Assembly (NCBI RefSeq): GCF_002813295.1
Contig: NZ_PHUE01000001.1
Span: 186,001-250,000, forward strand
Direction: 5' to 3'
From: Flavobacterium sp. 5
GTDB taxonomy: Bacteria; Bacteroidota; Bacteroidia; Flavobacteriales; Flavobacteriaceae
DNA: 64,000 bases
This document shows positions 55,601 to 64,000 of this stretch, in pieces. Numbering within the stretch: position 1 is the first letter of the stretch; every line of letters starts with the position of its first letter. A program made the position numbers and the translations under genes. Below the pieces are notes generated by a model. That model did not search any database and was not told where the DNA came from. It saw nothing but the letters and a program-made list of their open reading frames with translations.

Positions 55601-58600
55601 TCATAACTATAGAGGTAAGTACCTGCACTTGGATCTACCATTTTTTCTTTATTGCCCCAGCCATTTATATCAATAGTCACTTTGTTTCCTTGATAATCGG
55701 ATTCTTTAAGTTGACCGCTGGCATAATACTTAAAGTTAATTGTTCCTCCAGGATCAGTAGTCTGAACTTTATTACCCAATGCGTCTACAGTTGCTGTAGT
55801 GGTTTTGCCATCATCATTACTAGTGGTAGTTAATACTGAATAGGTTAATGTTTGTATTTTGCCCGTTGGAGCCGTTATTGTTGTTGGTCGCATCAAATAA
55901 TCATACTGATACGTAGTCCATAAACTAGGTGATGAAGAATAAGGCTCACTCTCTTTTTGTTTTCTTCCTAATCCATCATATACAACTTGCTTAGATATAA
56001 GCGAATTAGTAGCAAAACCATTGGTTGAACTAATTACAGCCCGTCCTAAAACATCATATTGCGTAATTGTTTTAGCTCCCAAGTTATTAGTAGTCGTAGT
56101 AGTATACCCACCAGTTCCTAATTTTGCATAAACTGTTGTTGTTGAAATTGGTGTTATTGAAGTATTGCTAACAGTTGTATTTGTTAATTTTCCCCAATTA
56201 TCATAGGTAAAACTACTGATAACCCCCATATAATCTTTAGAAGTCCCTACCTGCCCTAGTCTATTATAGGTAAACTCAGTTACAAAATTCTGATGATCCG
56301 TTTTTTTAACAACAAAACGTTTCGTGACATCATATTCATCTGCAATAGTTCTAGCAACAGGAGGTGTTGTAGCAGTAGGAGCCGAAATGGTTTTTGTTAA
56401 CAGATTTCCTACTGCATCATAGGTCATGTCCTCAACAATAGCATAGGTATTATGCCCCTTTTTTTCTGTTTTTGTTAGATTATTTCCTGTATATGTATAT
56501 ACTTCTTCTGAGGTTCGCGTATCGTTTGAAGCTACATTATTAGCGGACGTATTTATTTTTTTTGGTCTTCCAATATAGTAAGTGCTTCCTGTACCTCCTT
56601 CATTACTGTCATACTGTGTATCTACTGTAGTAGATCCTTGTAAAGTAGCCCCACTATATTGTTTAGTCACATTTTTCTTTTCTAGACCAAAATAACCAGT
56701 CGCATTAACAAGACCATCATAGGTATATGTCTTTTCGGATTTTATACCAGATAATGCATCCAAAGTGGTTTGTGAATTCAGCAATACATTATACACTTTT
56801 GAAGTAGGATTGGTGTAAGTCGCAAAAACATTAGTTTTGGTACTAATTAAATTTGTTGGAGTTGTAGCAAAAACGGACGACCCAAGTGTACTAGTCCAGA
56901 TAATAGTGTTTGCTCCTCTAAGAGCAACATCATTATATTGCGTTGTCCATATTTTTGTATCAGAAGGGGATAAATACCAACTACTCCTAGCTGTTCTAGT
57001 AAAACCAACCGTTCCGTAATTGTAATTCGACACATAGCCTCTATACCTAAAATCTTGATATTTAGAAACATTATTAATGGTAGCCGTTAATTTGGATACC
57101 AAATAACTTCCTGAATTCCTTATTATCTCAATATTAGGATAAGTTACAGCGTTGGCTGAGGAATAAAAATCGGTCGAAGCATTTCCTACACTACCTCCAA
57201 CGGCTTCCATTGGTAAATAATCAATGGTTTGTTTAATATTACCACTAGACTCTGTTACCGATTTTAATCTATTATCGGTATCAAAATTTTTATTGAATTG
57301 GTAATATTCAATTTTATTGTAATGTCCTCTTACTATGACCAGATCTGTATTGGCTCCATTATATCTATAATTGGATGTAACCGGTATAGGTATATCCGGA
57401 GATCTTGAAGAGAAAACACCTGAATCATACGTCAAGGGAAAACCTGAAGCACCAACTTTACCAATATTATTGGTAAAAGCAGTTACCTGCCATTCCGTAT
57501 CATGATCATTTATAGTCCAATTAGGTTTTAGATAAACACGTCTAACCCTAACCATATCCGATTTTCCATCCCCATTGATATCCATTGCATAATAACTACT
57601 CCAATGCCTATGGGTTTCATAATCCCCACCTGTGTCGGGTCTGTATTCAACAATATTCTGACTCTCTTTTACAAAGAATTCTCCTCCACCAGGTTTTGGA
57701 TTGCTATAATAGGTATGCCATAAAGTATGTCCTTCACCTCCTTCGGTATCGGGTAGCATAATATCGGTTTTTCCATCTCCATTATAATCACCAAAAAGCA
57801 TTTGTTTGGTAGCTGAATATTTGTCTAAAGCACCCGAACCTATAACTTCTAACTCAACCCAAGGAGAAACTGTTAATTGTTTAAAATTTACAATAGTATA
57901 TGTTCCATTCTCCGCGATTACCATCACATCTGATTTGCCATCGCTATTAAAATCAGAAACATAAGTTGTAGTGTTATAATAATTCAAATAAATTCCTGAA
58001 TTATTAGCAACTTTACTAAAGCCTATCGAACCTAAAGTAGTAGATGCATTAGGATTTAAATCAGCTAAATAAATATCTTCTCCATTGGGTTCGATAATTA
58101 TATCACACCGGTAACCCCCATTTCCTCCATTAGTATTAGTGTAAATTTTGCGTTCTCGATGCCATTTTTCTTTTCTATTAATGATTAGCATTTCGCTAAG
58201 TCCATCACCATTAAAATCACCTTCCAAGATCTTACTTCTCAAACTAGGAGTCATAGGTTCGTTACAATAATCATGAGATCCGAGATCACTAGTGACATTT
58301 GGAAAAGTCATTACGTCAGCAGTTTGTACAAAATTATTCATAGTATCAGTTGTTATGGCTTTTGAATAACTCACTTTCAAACTATTATTTACCAAATTAT
58401 ATACCTCAAACACTTTTGAATTTGTGTATTGGTTTACGAGAACTATCGATTTAAATTGATTTACTGTATTATTAGAAAGTGTAGTTGCTAAAAATTTTAA
58501 TTTCGTTGGATCAAAGCTGAAAGAAATTGGTGCATTTCCACTATCATTTTTAAACAAATTTGTGAAAATCTGATTATTTGCTACAAAATCTAATGTGCCG

Positions 58601-59592
58601 TCACCATCAAAATCACCAGCTAAATTTACTTCACTAAAATTAAGATTATTACTATAGTCTTTTTCTATTCTTGTAGTGATTGTATTAGTCGTGTTATACT
58701 CAAAAACAACAGGATTAGATTCTTCATCCTGAGCATTTACTTCATTTACTTTCTGTACCCTTTCATATCCAGAATCATCAACTATATGAGTTAATTTATA
58801 GGTCCTAAAAATTGAATTGTTGGCATATACCTGAATGTTTTGTAAAATTTGTGATGCATAAATAGGTACACCTTTAAAATAATCACGTTCTACTCGTTGA
58901 GCAGCTCTATAATTAAAAACAATTTTATCCTGAGCGGTAACACCTGCGGTAGTATTCCCACTAAAAACAATGGTGTCAATATACAATTGATTAGTACTAT
59001 TGTACGTTACTGTTTTAAAGTTGTAATTAATAAAATTTCCATATACATCTTCATAACGAACAATATACCAAGAATTCACAGAAACTGCATTTTGATAAGT
59101 ACCCGAACCTGTACTACCATACCAGCTACGAGAACCATCTGGAGCAGTAACTATAAAGAAAGCCATATTTCCTTGAATAACATACTCAATTTTAGTATTA
59201 CTCTTATACTCCGTTTCATAAGTAGACCCTGTAGCCCAATACGTACCTGTTTTAAGTAATAATCGCTGACCATCTAAAGCTAACTTATCATCGGCATCAA
59301 AATCAACTCCATCTACAAAACCGTCAATATCTCGACGAGTACTTATACGGCTAATAGCTGAAATACTGTTAATGTTCCAGCCCTGGCCAGCAATCCCTCC
59401 TCTGACTCCACTGCTGTAGGTAAGATTTATTGTTGGCGCAACACTTTTTATACTAGGAGGAATTGCAATGGGTAAGTTATAGGTTGTAGTACCCGATGCG
59501 GAAATTTGTAATTCTCCTTTTGTATCAGTAAAATTTTGTGAAAAGGCAAAAGAAGTAACTAAAACTAAAATAAAAATGTATAATTGTTTCAT
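52681..59592 (-). CDS. SpvB/Rhs-type polymorphic toxin with C-terminal HExxH metalloprotease-like domain
   Basis: 2303 aa. Signal peptide (YIFILVLVTSFAFSQ), then an SpvB-type N-terminal domain (KSVAPTINLTYSSGVRGGIA). FG-GAP/VCBS motifs follow (DFDGDGTLDFVAN, DFNGDGLSEML, DYNGDGKTDIMLPD, DINGDGKSDMVRV), then long YD-repeat stretches (YDALGN-like) and the Rhs core NGRLYDPKLHRFLQPDNYVQ. After DPSGEE comes a Gly/Ala-rich linker with hydrophobic parts and the variable tip, which holds STIGHEFVHSYQQM (H2236-E-x-x-H2240), a zincin motif. No T9SS signal is present, unlike the small upstream protein. It is a shell-like carrier with a likely protease payload. Confidence 0.87.
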   Translation of the reverse strand: MKQLYIFILVLVTSFAFSQNFTDTKGELQISASGTTTYNLPIAIPPSIKSVAPTINLTYSSGVRGGIAGQGWNINSISAISRISTRRDIDGFVDGVDFDADDKLALDGQRLLLKTGTYWATGSTYETEYKSNTKIEYVIQGNMAFFIVTAPDGSRSWYGSTGSGTYQNAVSVNSWYIVRYEDVYGNFINYNFKTVTYNSTNQLYIDTIVFSGNTTAGVTAQDKIVFNYRAAQRVERDYFKGVPIYASQILQNIQVYANNSIFRTYKLTHIVDDSGYERVQKVNEVNAQDEESNPVVFEYNTTNTITTRIEKDYSNNLNFSEVNLAGDFDGDGTLDFVANNQIFTNLFKNDSGNAPISFSFDPTKLKFLATTLSNNTVNQFKSIVLVNQYTNSKVFEVYNLVNNSLKVSYSKAITTDTMNNFVQTADVMTFPNVTSDLGSHDYCNEPMTPSLRSKILEGDFNGDGLSEMLIINRKEKWHRERKIYTNTNGGNGGYRCDIIIEPNGEDIYLADLNPNASTTLGSIGFSKVANNSGIYLNYYNTTTYVSDFNSDGKSDVMVIAENGTYTIVNFKQLTVSPWVELEVIGSGALDKYSATKQMLFGDYNGDGKTDIMLPDTEGGEGHTLWHTYYSNPKPGGGEFFVKESQNIVEYRPDTGGDYETHRHWSSYYAMDINGDGKSDMVRVRRVYLKPNWTINDHDTEWQVTAFTNNIGKVGASGFPLTYDSGVFSSRSPDIPIPVTSNYRYNGANTDLVIVRGHYNKIEYYQFNKNFDTDNRLKSVTESSGNIKQTIDYLPMEAVGGSVGNASTDFYSSANAVTYPNIEIIRNSGSYLVSKLTATINNVSKYQDFRYRGYVSNYNYGTVGFTRTARSSWYLSPSDTKIWTTQYNDVALRGANTIIWTSTLGSSVFATTPTNLISTKTNVFATYTNPTSKVYNVLLNSQTTLDALSGIKSEKTYTYDGLVNATGYFGLEKKNVTKQYSGATLQGSTTVDTQYDSNEGGTGSTYYIGRPKKINTSANNVASNDTRTSEEVYTYTGNNLTKTEKKGHNTYAIVEDMTYDAVGNLLTKTISAPTATTPPVARTIADEYDVTKRFVVKKTDHQNFVTEFTYNRLGQVGTSKDYMGVISSFTYDNWGKLTNTTVSNTSITPISTTTVYAKLGTGGYTTTTTNNLGAKTITQYDVLGRAVISSTNGFATNSLISKQVVYDGLGRKQKESEPYSSSPSLWTTYQYDYLMRPTTITAPTGKIQTLTYSVLTTTSNDDGKTTTATVDALGNKVQTTDPGGTINFKYYASGQLKESDYQGNKVTIDINGWGNKEKMVDPSAGTYLYSYDAFGQLKTETTPNGTTAFTYDDAGKTTEKTINGTNTNSKTTYAYNAFNQITISTYVDNLESKTTTTAFEYDSLKRIIKTIETTPYATFIKAITFDSLGRIDTETSTATAFGKTSAKTVKNTYQNGFPWQILDNTTQQVLWQTNSVNERGQLLTAALGNGIGITNSYDTYGYTTQIKHDKTATNTNIMTLGTSFEIKRGNLNSRSNSLFSRNETFQYDGLDRLTAYTNGLGIQEAQNYDDKGRITQNSIGTYEYDTSKTYQNKAITLNPEASGYYGLREGIFNDSMEDRTGWGAVKSPATNFYSYDTTNSHTGNNSIKFANTTTTQQYTHSDKWISIDNAVATEYTFSAWVYTDNPEAELHLFMKTATETNYYTQLSTVKATMKNQWYQLIKTVLVPANIKKLNIRLDNNGLGNIWFDDVQIRKTSDIGTGTSRELNITYNTFKSPVQIEEIGVDKISFTYNDGNDRSSMFYGGLQIETDKLLRTYQKHYSADGTMEVKYNTVTKAVEFVTYIGGDGYSAPIVLKSDGTTQNYLYLHRDYQGTIVAISDESGAVVEKRLFDAWGNIVKVQDGAGNILAGLTVLDRGYTGHEHLQRVGIIHMNGRLYDPKLHRFLQPDNYVQEPENTQNYNKYGYCWNNPLKYTDPSGEELITLGVAVIIGAVIAAATYTLTALLADVPFSVGGLAKATFIGAASAAVTFGIGTAAGNMFTNFYSQAAFQAAAHGTFQGAMTAISGGKFWSGFAAGALSSIASSAWSGGGNNSNYHGAGKFASSDVGMIAFGTVAGGTGAALTGGNFWQGAATGLMVSGLNHAMHRIQEKQDLDAYAKEKFGADYKTKYNVKSLKWGSQMPKKGIATDGGLAKYNSKDELIYVGKQAVGGVTIGGNSIYISDTFASYPSMFLESTIGHEFVHSYQQMKFGSNYNSSYSEFSAYQYSIDFSLKNKFDSSMTQQYRSYQSGYTKGPKSYNYQNIPGF

Positions 59593-59601
59593 AAGCGAAT
59601 C

Positions 59602-60066
59602 TTATTGTTTAATAATTTTGATAGTTTTTTGATCTCCATTAGCGTATATTAAAGCGACCACATAAATTCCATTTGGGTAATTTTGAAAGGAAATATTTTG
59701 AGTATTTATATTTTCAGTTTTAGAATATGTTTTTAATACCTTCCCATTTACCTCATAAATTACAATTGATGAAACGTAATTTTCTGGAGCTTGTAACCAT
59801 TTAAGGTATAACTCTTCTTTTACAGGATTTGGATAATAGGATATCACATCTTCTGATGAGAATTTTTTCAAATCTTTATCCGTAATCGCTTCAATGTCTT
59901 TCGGAATTTCTTTTGACAATCCAGAAGGTTTAGACGTACATCCTGAGAGACACAACGTTCTATTTGTTTGATTACCCGCTAAATCATAACTAAAAGTCAT
60001 TTTATTACTTTGTGCGCTAGAAACTACACTAAATAAAAACAATAATATAACAAGAAATTTATTCAT
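59602..60066 (-). CDS. Small exported protein joining one YD-like motif to a type A T9SS signal
   Basis: 154 aa from the ATG at 60066; an upstream TTG would give a weaker signal peptide. Signal peptide MNKFLVILLFLFSVVSSAQ, then MTFSYDLAGNQTNRTLCLSG, which has the FxYDxxGNxxxR pattern of a single Rhs/YD repeat. A short linker leads to the type A sorting domain: ISYYPNPVKEELYLKW, VYEVNGKV-like IYEVNGKVLKTY, YPNGIYVVALIYANG. It ends 9 bp before the Rhs toxin gene on the same strand, so both are made together. It may tether or guide the toxin through T9SS. Confidence 0.8.
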   Translation of the reverse strand: MNKFLVILLFLFSVVSSAQSNKMTFSYDLAGNQTNRTLCLSGCTSKPSGLSKEIPKDIEAITDKDLKKFSSEDVISYYPNPVKEELYLKWLQAPENYVSSIVIYEVNGKVLKTYSKTENINTQNISFQNYPNGIYVVALIYANGDQKTIKIIKQ

Positions 60067-60375
60067 ATTTAAAATTTTTCGCAAAGAAACTTTTAAATTA
60101 ATTATTATACAATACCCACTTTTAGTGATATTTTATCACAAATTATTATATTAAAATTCTTGCAAAAATCATATATAAAAAAAAAGACACCATCACTAGC
60201 ATCTTTCCTATTTCTTCCTCCTCCTTCTTCTCCAACTCCCATTATATTGCCAAACCCTCAACCCCTCATAAAACTTCCCTCTCAGATAAAGCCCTATAAA
60301 CCAAACCACAATTATTTTATACTATTCCATATCTCAAATATAGAATGTCTGGTAAGTTATGTTTTCATCATTAAG

Positions 60376-60434
60376 TCTCTTTCTCCGCCAGTATAAAACA
60401 AAAACCCTTTAAATTATAAGATTTAAAGGGTTTT
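60376..60434 (+). other. Third tRNA-Ser 3'-end copy with its own terminator
   Basis: TCTCTTTCTCCGCCA (60376-60390) reads as a serine-tRNA acceptor end with encoded CCA. A perfect 14-bp hairpin follows (AAAACCCTTTAAAT, 60401-60414, with ATTTAAAGGGTTTT, 60421-60434). Its stem sequence differs from the hairpins at 36.8 and 46.96 kb, so this is probably the original chromosomal flank. No tRNA body precedes it. The rest of 60067-60770 holds no gene. Confidence 0.7.
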
Positions 60435-60587
60435 CTCTTTTAACTAATAGCCCATTTATTCTAATTATACCAATCATTAATTAAAAAAAAGAACAAATAT
60501 TGCCTCTCATTGTGGATTAATAAGATTTATTCTATTTTCAATAAGTTCCATTTGATGAAAATTTAAAGGGTTAAATTTTTTAAAAGC

Positions 60588-60628
60588 AAAAACCGACCAA
60601 ATACATAGTATATACTTGATCGGTTTTG
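60588..60628 (-). terminator. Terminator of the GH31 gene
   Basis: AAAACCGA (60589-60596) pairs with TCGGTTTT (60620-60627), about 140 bp past the stop codon. On the minus strand the stem is followed by a T-rich run. Confidence 0.6.
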
Positions 60629-60770
60629 CCAACTTAAATATGCAAAATTCAAATCTTTTATTAGAAGATTTAAAATTTTTAAGTGATTTAGTGTGTATTG
60701 TTTTTTAAATTTAAAAAAATTGATTTTTACTCTTCACAAAATTTATAAAGTTAAGTTAACACATCCACAC

Positions 60771-63700
60771 TTAAAAAGATGGAAAAAGACTGGTTTTAGT
60801 AATTTTATCTGATGCAAAATCAACTGAAAGTCCATCTCCATAATTTTCTTGAAAATATTCTACACGAATTGGCTGAAGTCCTTTCTTCAATATTATTTCA
60901 GCTCTTTTTTCGTTAAAACCATGTAATCCATCATTATCAATTAGTAGTTCATTATTGATATAAAATTTACTACCATCATCAGAACCAATATAAAAAGTGT
61001 ATTTTCCATCGGCTGGAATGTTTATCAATCCATTATACACTACACCATAACTAGCGGCATCATGTTTAATTTTGCTCAAATCAAAATTAGGAACGTACCC
61101 TTTATCAACTGGAGTAAGTTTATTAAAATCTGGCATTTTAGCCCAAGTTCCTTTATACAAACTATAATTTAAGCCTGTTTTTTTGTTATAAAATATTTTT
61201 GAAACAGCAGAGCTACAAACACCATTTCCTTCTGGGCATGCAACAGCATTTACACGTGCTGGAACTGCAACTTCAAACGCTTTTGTGCAAAGCTGTGAAT
61301 TGCGGGTTGGAACAGAGCCATCCGTTGTATAATATATTTTATCACTTCCATTTGTTATAAACTCAACCTTTGCTTTCGTTTCAGAATCTACCTCACTTGC
61401 TGTTTTAAATTCAGGTCTTCCAGCAATGTTTCCGTATTTTTTAAGTAACTCATAATAAGGTCTGAAAGCTTTGTTAGTCTCGCAAGCAGATTGAATCACC
61501 AAAAGAGCATTATTCCAACGATCAGAAAATTTATCAACACCTGCTTTTACATCCCCCAGATTGTATTCTAAATTTTGACCAAATTCAGAAAGTGATATAA
61601 TTCCAGAAGCGTTATACAATCCGTTATTCCAATTATTTGTTACACGAAACGTTTCGAATTTTTTCAAGTATTTAAGCTGTCCTTTTTTACCTGAAAGAAG
61701 TTGTTGATCGTAATCAGGGAATTGCACCTGAACTGAAACTGATTTATTAGTTGCGAATTCTGGTAAATAAACTTTAGTCTCAAAATCGTTTCCGACATAA
61801 AACCAACTACCCACTTTGGGGTCAGCACTGTATGGAATATTTTTTCCATTAACAGTTACACTTGTTGGTGGAAAAGAACATGGAAAACGAAGTTCATAAC
61901 CTCTAGAAGTCAACATTCCTGGAAACGAGCCTTCAACTGGTGCTATAGTAATATTCATTGTATTACCTGAACGTTCCGATGTTATTGGAGTATAAGTGTA
62001 AGCGTTTTTCTTGAAATTATTATTGTTACCCTCATCTTCATATAGCCTCAACGCTCCTTTTTTACCAGGATAAAAAGAAAGAATTAAAGGATTAAGTGGT
62101 GCTTCATCGGTTCTTGAAACTTTTGGCTGCATAGGAATAATAGCTCCTTCTTTTACAAAAACCGGAATATCTCCTAAAGTAAAAGGCATTGTGATTTTTT
62201 TGCTTCCTTCCAGAATGCTTCCTGTGCTGCATTCGTACCATTTACCCTCAGGTAACCATGTTTCATGCGAAAGAAAAATACTGCCATTATCGATAGGCTT
62301 AGTAATAGGGTGTACTATCATATCACGACCAAACATATATTGGTTAGGTATAGAATAGGCGTTTTCGTCCTTTGGATAATCATAATACATTGGATGAACA
62401 GTAGAAACACCTGTATCATAAGTATTACGAGCTTCGTTATATAGATAGGGTACTAAAGAATATCTTAACAAATAAGCATCTCGCATAATTTGAAAATTCT
62501 CAAGCGGATATGCCCAAATACGACGTTCATGCTGCGGTTCAGAAGTAGCGTGAGTTCTAAATATTGGACTAAAAACCCCCCATTGAATCCATCTTGTATA
62601 AAGTTCAGGAGAACCCGCATCACCTTGGTGCCCACCAATATCATGACTCCAGTAACCAAATCCTACATTGGCTGCTGTAGATGTAAAATAAGGCTGATAA
62701 TCCAATGATTTCCAAGTTACGTGAGTATCTCCAGAAAATCCGATTTGGTACCTGTGATTTCCTAATCCTCCCCAACGGTGAAATATAAGTGGACGTACCT
62801 TGTTTTGGCGTTCCATATCACTATAATGAACATAATTCAAGTAGAAAGTAGGGTTTACACCAGGAATATTGGTATTCCCCCATTGTTGCCAGTCAAGCCA
62901 CCAAAAATCAACACCAGCCTTTTCAATTGGATGTAATACGAGATTCATATAATTGGTAGCAAATTTTTTATCCGTGATATCAAAAGGCACAAACTTTTTT
63001 GTAGCAGGATCAATTCCCATAGCTTTGGCCATTTCTGGATACGCTTCCTCAAAAGGCTGGATTCCTGAGGCTGGATGAAGATTCAAACAAGTTTTAAGAT
63101 GTTGTTCATCTGTCCATTTTAAAAACTTTTCCGGAGAAGGGAAAAAATCCTTATTCCAAGTAAACCCTGTCCATCCAGCATCTTCTCCAGCCTGATCTCG
63201 TTGTCGTTGTCCGTTTTTGAAAAATTCAGGCAATGATTTTATATGCCAGTCAATATCAATTACAAATACATCAAGTGGAACATCGTGAGTCTTGAACTCA
63301 TCAACAAGTTCACGAAATTCAGTATCAGTATATTCTCTATAACGTGACCACCATGCACCAAATGAAAATCGAGGAGGCATGGCAATTTTACCTGCAATAT
63401 CCGTGTAGTCTTTTAGAACAATTTTATAATTTGAATCATAAGCAAAAAGATATAAATCCTGAGGTTTATCTCCTGGACGTGCCATTACCCAAGCCCATTC
63501 TGTATTGTCAAAAAGCGGGCGCTCACTATCATCTATCAAATACCATCCATCACGTGAAATGATACCTTGCTCAAGTTCCTTGGCAGCACCGTCAACTCCA
63601 TCTAGAGTACGGGTTGTACCCAAAAGGTTTCCATTATTTGGCATTCCTGGTTTCCAAGTAGTATTTTTACCATTAACAATAAAATCAATACTCAAATTGT

Positions 63701-64000
63701 TTTCTGTGAACTTACCTGAACCTATTTTATATTTAAGTTTTACCACATCCGTAGTAATTTGGAGGACACCATTAGTCTCTTTTTTTGTAAAAGAGGGTAC
63801 TGGAAGGTTACGATTAACAAAAGTTAAAGAAGCATTGTCTATAAACTTTGCATCTGCACTCCATTCCATGCGTATTACCCGTGGCGAAAGTACCGTAAAT
63901 CTGGCATTCCCAGATACTACGGTTGCCAATGGGTTGGCTTCAGGTTTTAATTCCTGAGCAAATAACGTTGCCGAAGCAAAGCAAAAAATTGTAACTAAAA
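60771..64000 (-). CDS. GH31-family glycosidase with PA14 domain, 5' end outside the window
   Basis: At least 1075 aa; the frame stays open to the right edge and begins in a signal peptide (LVTIFCFASATLFA then QELKPEANPLATVV), so the internal TTG at 63929 is not the start. GH31 residues are visible: VDFWWLDWQQWG (nucleophile Asp) and HRYQIGFSGDTHVTW (acid/base Asp), preceded by the GH31 N-domain and followed by DUF5110-like strands. A chitobiase-like C-terminal module (YYTTDGSVPTRNSQ) and a PA14 domain (GKYTFYIGSDDGSKFYINNE) end it. It is an exported alpha-glucosidase or alpha-xylosidase-type enzyme for glycan breakdown, probably core chromosome. Confidence 0.9.
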   Translation of the reverse strand, partial: LVTIFCFASATLFAQELKPEANPLATVVSGNARFTVLSPRVIRMEWSADAKFIDNASLTFVNRNLPVPSFTKKETNGVLQITTDVVKLKYKIGSGKFTENNLSIDFIVNGKNTTWKPGMPNNGNLLGTTRTLDGVDGAAKELEQGIISRDGWYLIDDSERPLFDNTEWAWVMARPGDKPQDLYLFAYDSNYKIVLKDYTDIAGKIAMPPRFSFGAWWSRYREYTDTEFRELVDEFKTHDVPLDVFVIDIDWHIKSLPEFFKNGQRQRDQAGEDAGWTGFTWNKDFFPSPEKFLKWTDEQHLKTCLNLHPASGIQPFEEAYPEMAKAMGIDPATKKFVPFDITDKKFATNYMNLVLHPIEKAGVDFWWLDWQQWGNTNIPGVNPTFYLNYVHYSDMERQNKVRPLIFHRWGGLGNHRYQIGFSGDTHVTWKSLDYQPYFTSTAANVGFGYWSHDIGGHQGDAGSPELYTRWIQWGVFSPIFRTHATSEPQHERRIWAYPLENFQIMRDAYLLRYSLVPYLYNEARNTYDTGVSTVHPMYYDYPKDENAYSIPNQYMFGRDMIVHPITKPIDNGSIFLSHETWLPEGKWYECSTGSILEGSKKITMPFTLGDIPVFVKEGAIIPMQPKVSRTDEAPLNPLILSFYPGKKGALRLYEDEGNNNNFKKNAYTYTPITSERSGNTMNITIAPVEGSFPGMLTSRGYELRFPCSFPPTSVTVNGKNIPYSADPKVGSWFYVGNDFETKVYLPEFATNKSVSVQVQFPDYDQQLLSGKKGQLKYLKKFETFRVTNNWNNGLYNASGIISLSEFGQNLEYNLGDVKAGVDKFSDRWNNALLVIQSACETNKAFRPYYELLKKYGNIAGRPEFKTASEVDSETKAKVEFITNGSDKIYYTTDGSVPTRNSQLCTKAFEVAVPARVNAVACPEGNGVCSSAVSKIFYNKKTGLNYSLYKGTWAKMPDFNKLTPVDKGYVPNFDLSKIKHDAASYGVVYNGLINIPADGKYTFYIGSDDGSKFYINNELLIDNDGLHGFNEKRAEIILKKGLQPIRVEYFQENYGDGLSVDFASDKITKTSLFPSF

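Noticed and set aside
60160..60396. 78-aa proline-rich open frame
   Set aside because: Low-complexity composition, overlaps the tRNA-end relic and has no homology-like features; treated as chance.
60771..63929. GH31 gene starting at the TTG at 63929
   Set aside because: The same frame continues upstream through a plausible signal peptide to the window edge, so the true start is outside.
1..64000. CRISPR arrays, rRNA genes, retron or riboswitch structures
   Set aside because: Reading found no regularly spaced identical repeats, no rRNA-like segments, no reverse transcriptase and no recognisable riboswitch core.

Overview
The window looks like AT-rich DNA from a flavobacterium or close Bacteroidota relative. 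Supporting signs are TAnnTTTG-type -7 promoter boxes, weak Shine-Dalgarno sites, several type IX secretion (T9SS) sorting domains (types A, B and C), an RteC-family regulator and a Bacteroidota-type tyrosine recombinase. Most of it is accessory DNA. A tRNA-Ser-like 3' end followed by a terminator hairpin occurs three times in the same orientation (about 36.73, 46.93 and 60.38 kb), with no tRNA body in front of any copy. I read this as three elements stacked at one tRNA-Ser site, with the intact tRNA probably just left of base 1. The last gene, a GH31 glycosidase that runs off the right edge, is then the first likely chromosomal gene.

Element 1 (82 to about 36.73 kb) starts with an integrase. 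Next comes a TetR regulator with an ATACCAATTGGTAT operator, repeated in variant form in front of a ten-gene same-strand cluster of small enzymes (ABM-like, three DinB-type proteins, beta-propeller, ketopantoate-reductase-like, two GNATs, PEP-mutase-like, thioesterase-like). RteC, a 55-aa protein resembling the RNA polymerase alpha C-terminal domain, a structured noncoding stretch and an HTH/initiator/DnaC-like ATPase set follow. Behind the ATPase lies a candidate defence island: (a) a STAND-type NTPase, a 1620-aa sacsin-like ATPase with a DUF3883 nuclease-like end, and a HEPN-like protein; (b) a tightly coupled four-gene operon of a double-GHKL histidine kinase, a receiver protein, an HNH nuclease and an N6-adenine methyltransferase, the best candidate for an undescribed system; (c) an AbiEi/AbiEii pair; (d) a primase-helicase fusion. 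Module (b) is preceded by a decayed second copy of the ATPase 3' end, and gene (d) is flanked by diverged direct repeats, so the cargo appears to have been added in steps. A 1.3-kb stretch full of long imperfect palindromes and a small phage-like gene set (DUF6943, DUF5675, holin-like) end the element. No relaxase or conjugation genes were found in it.

Element 2 (about 36.85-46.93 kb) is mostly decayed: a relaxase fragment, a broken secreted-protein gene and an IS6 transposase remnant surround a 2333-aa T9SS type C surface protein whose DNA is visibly more GC-rich than its surroundings. Element 3 (about 47.05-60.38 kb) starts with an integrase C-terminal fragment. It carries a type B T9SS repeat protein, a lipocalin-like protein between copies of a 63-bp repeat, and a 2303-aa SpvB/Rhs polymorphic toxin with a C-terminal HExxH metalloprotease-like tip. 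The toxin has a putative exported immunity protein downstream and, upstream, a small protein joining one YD-like motif to a type A T9SS signal.
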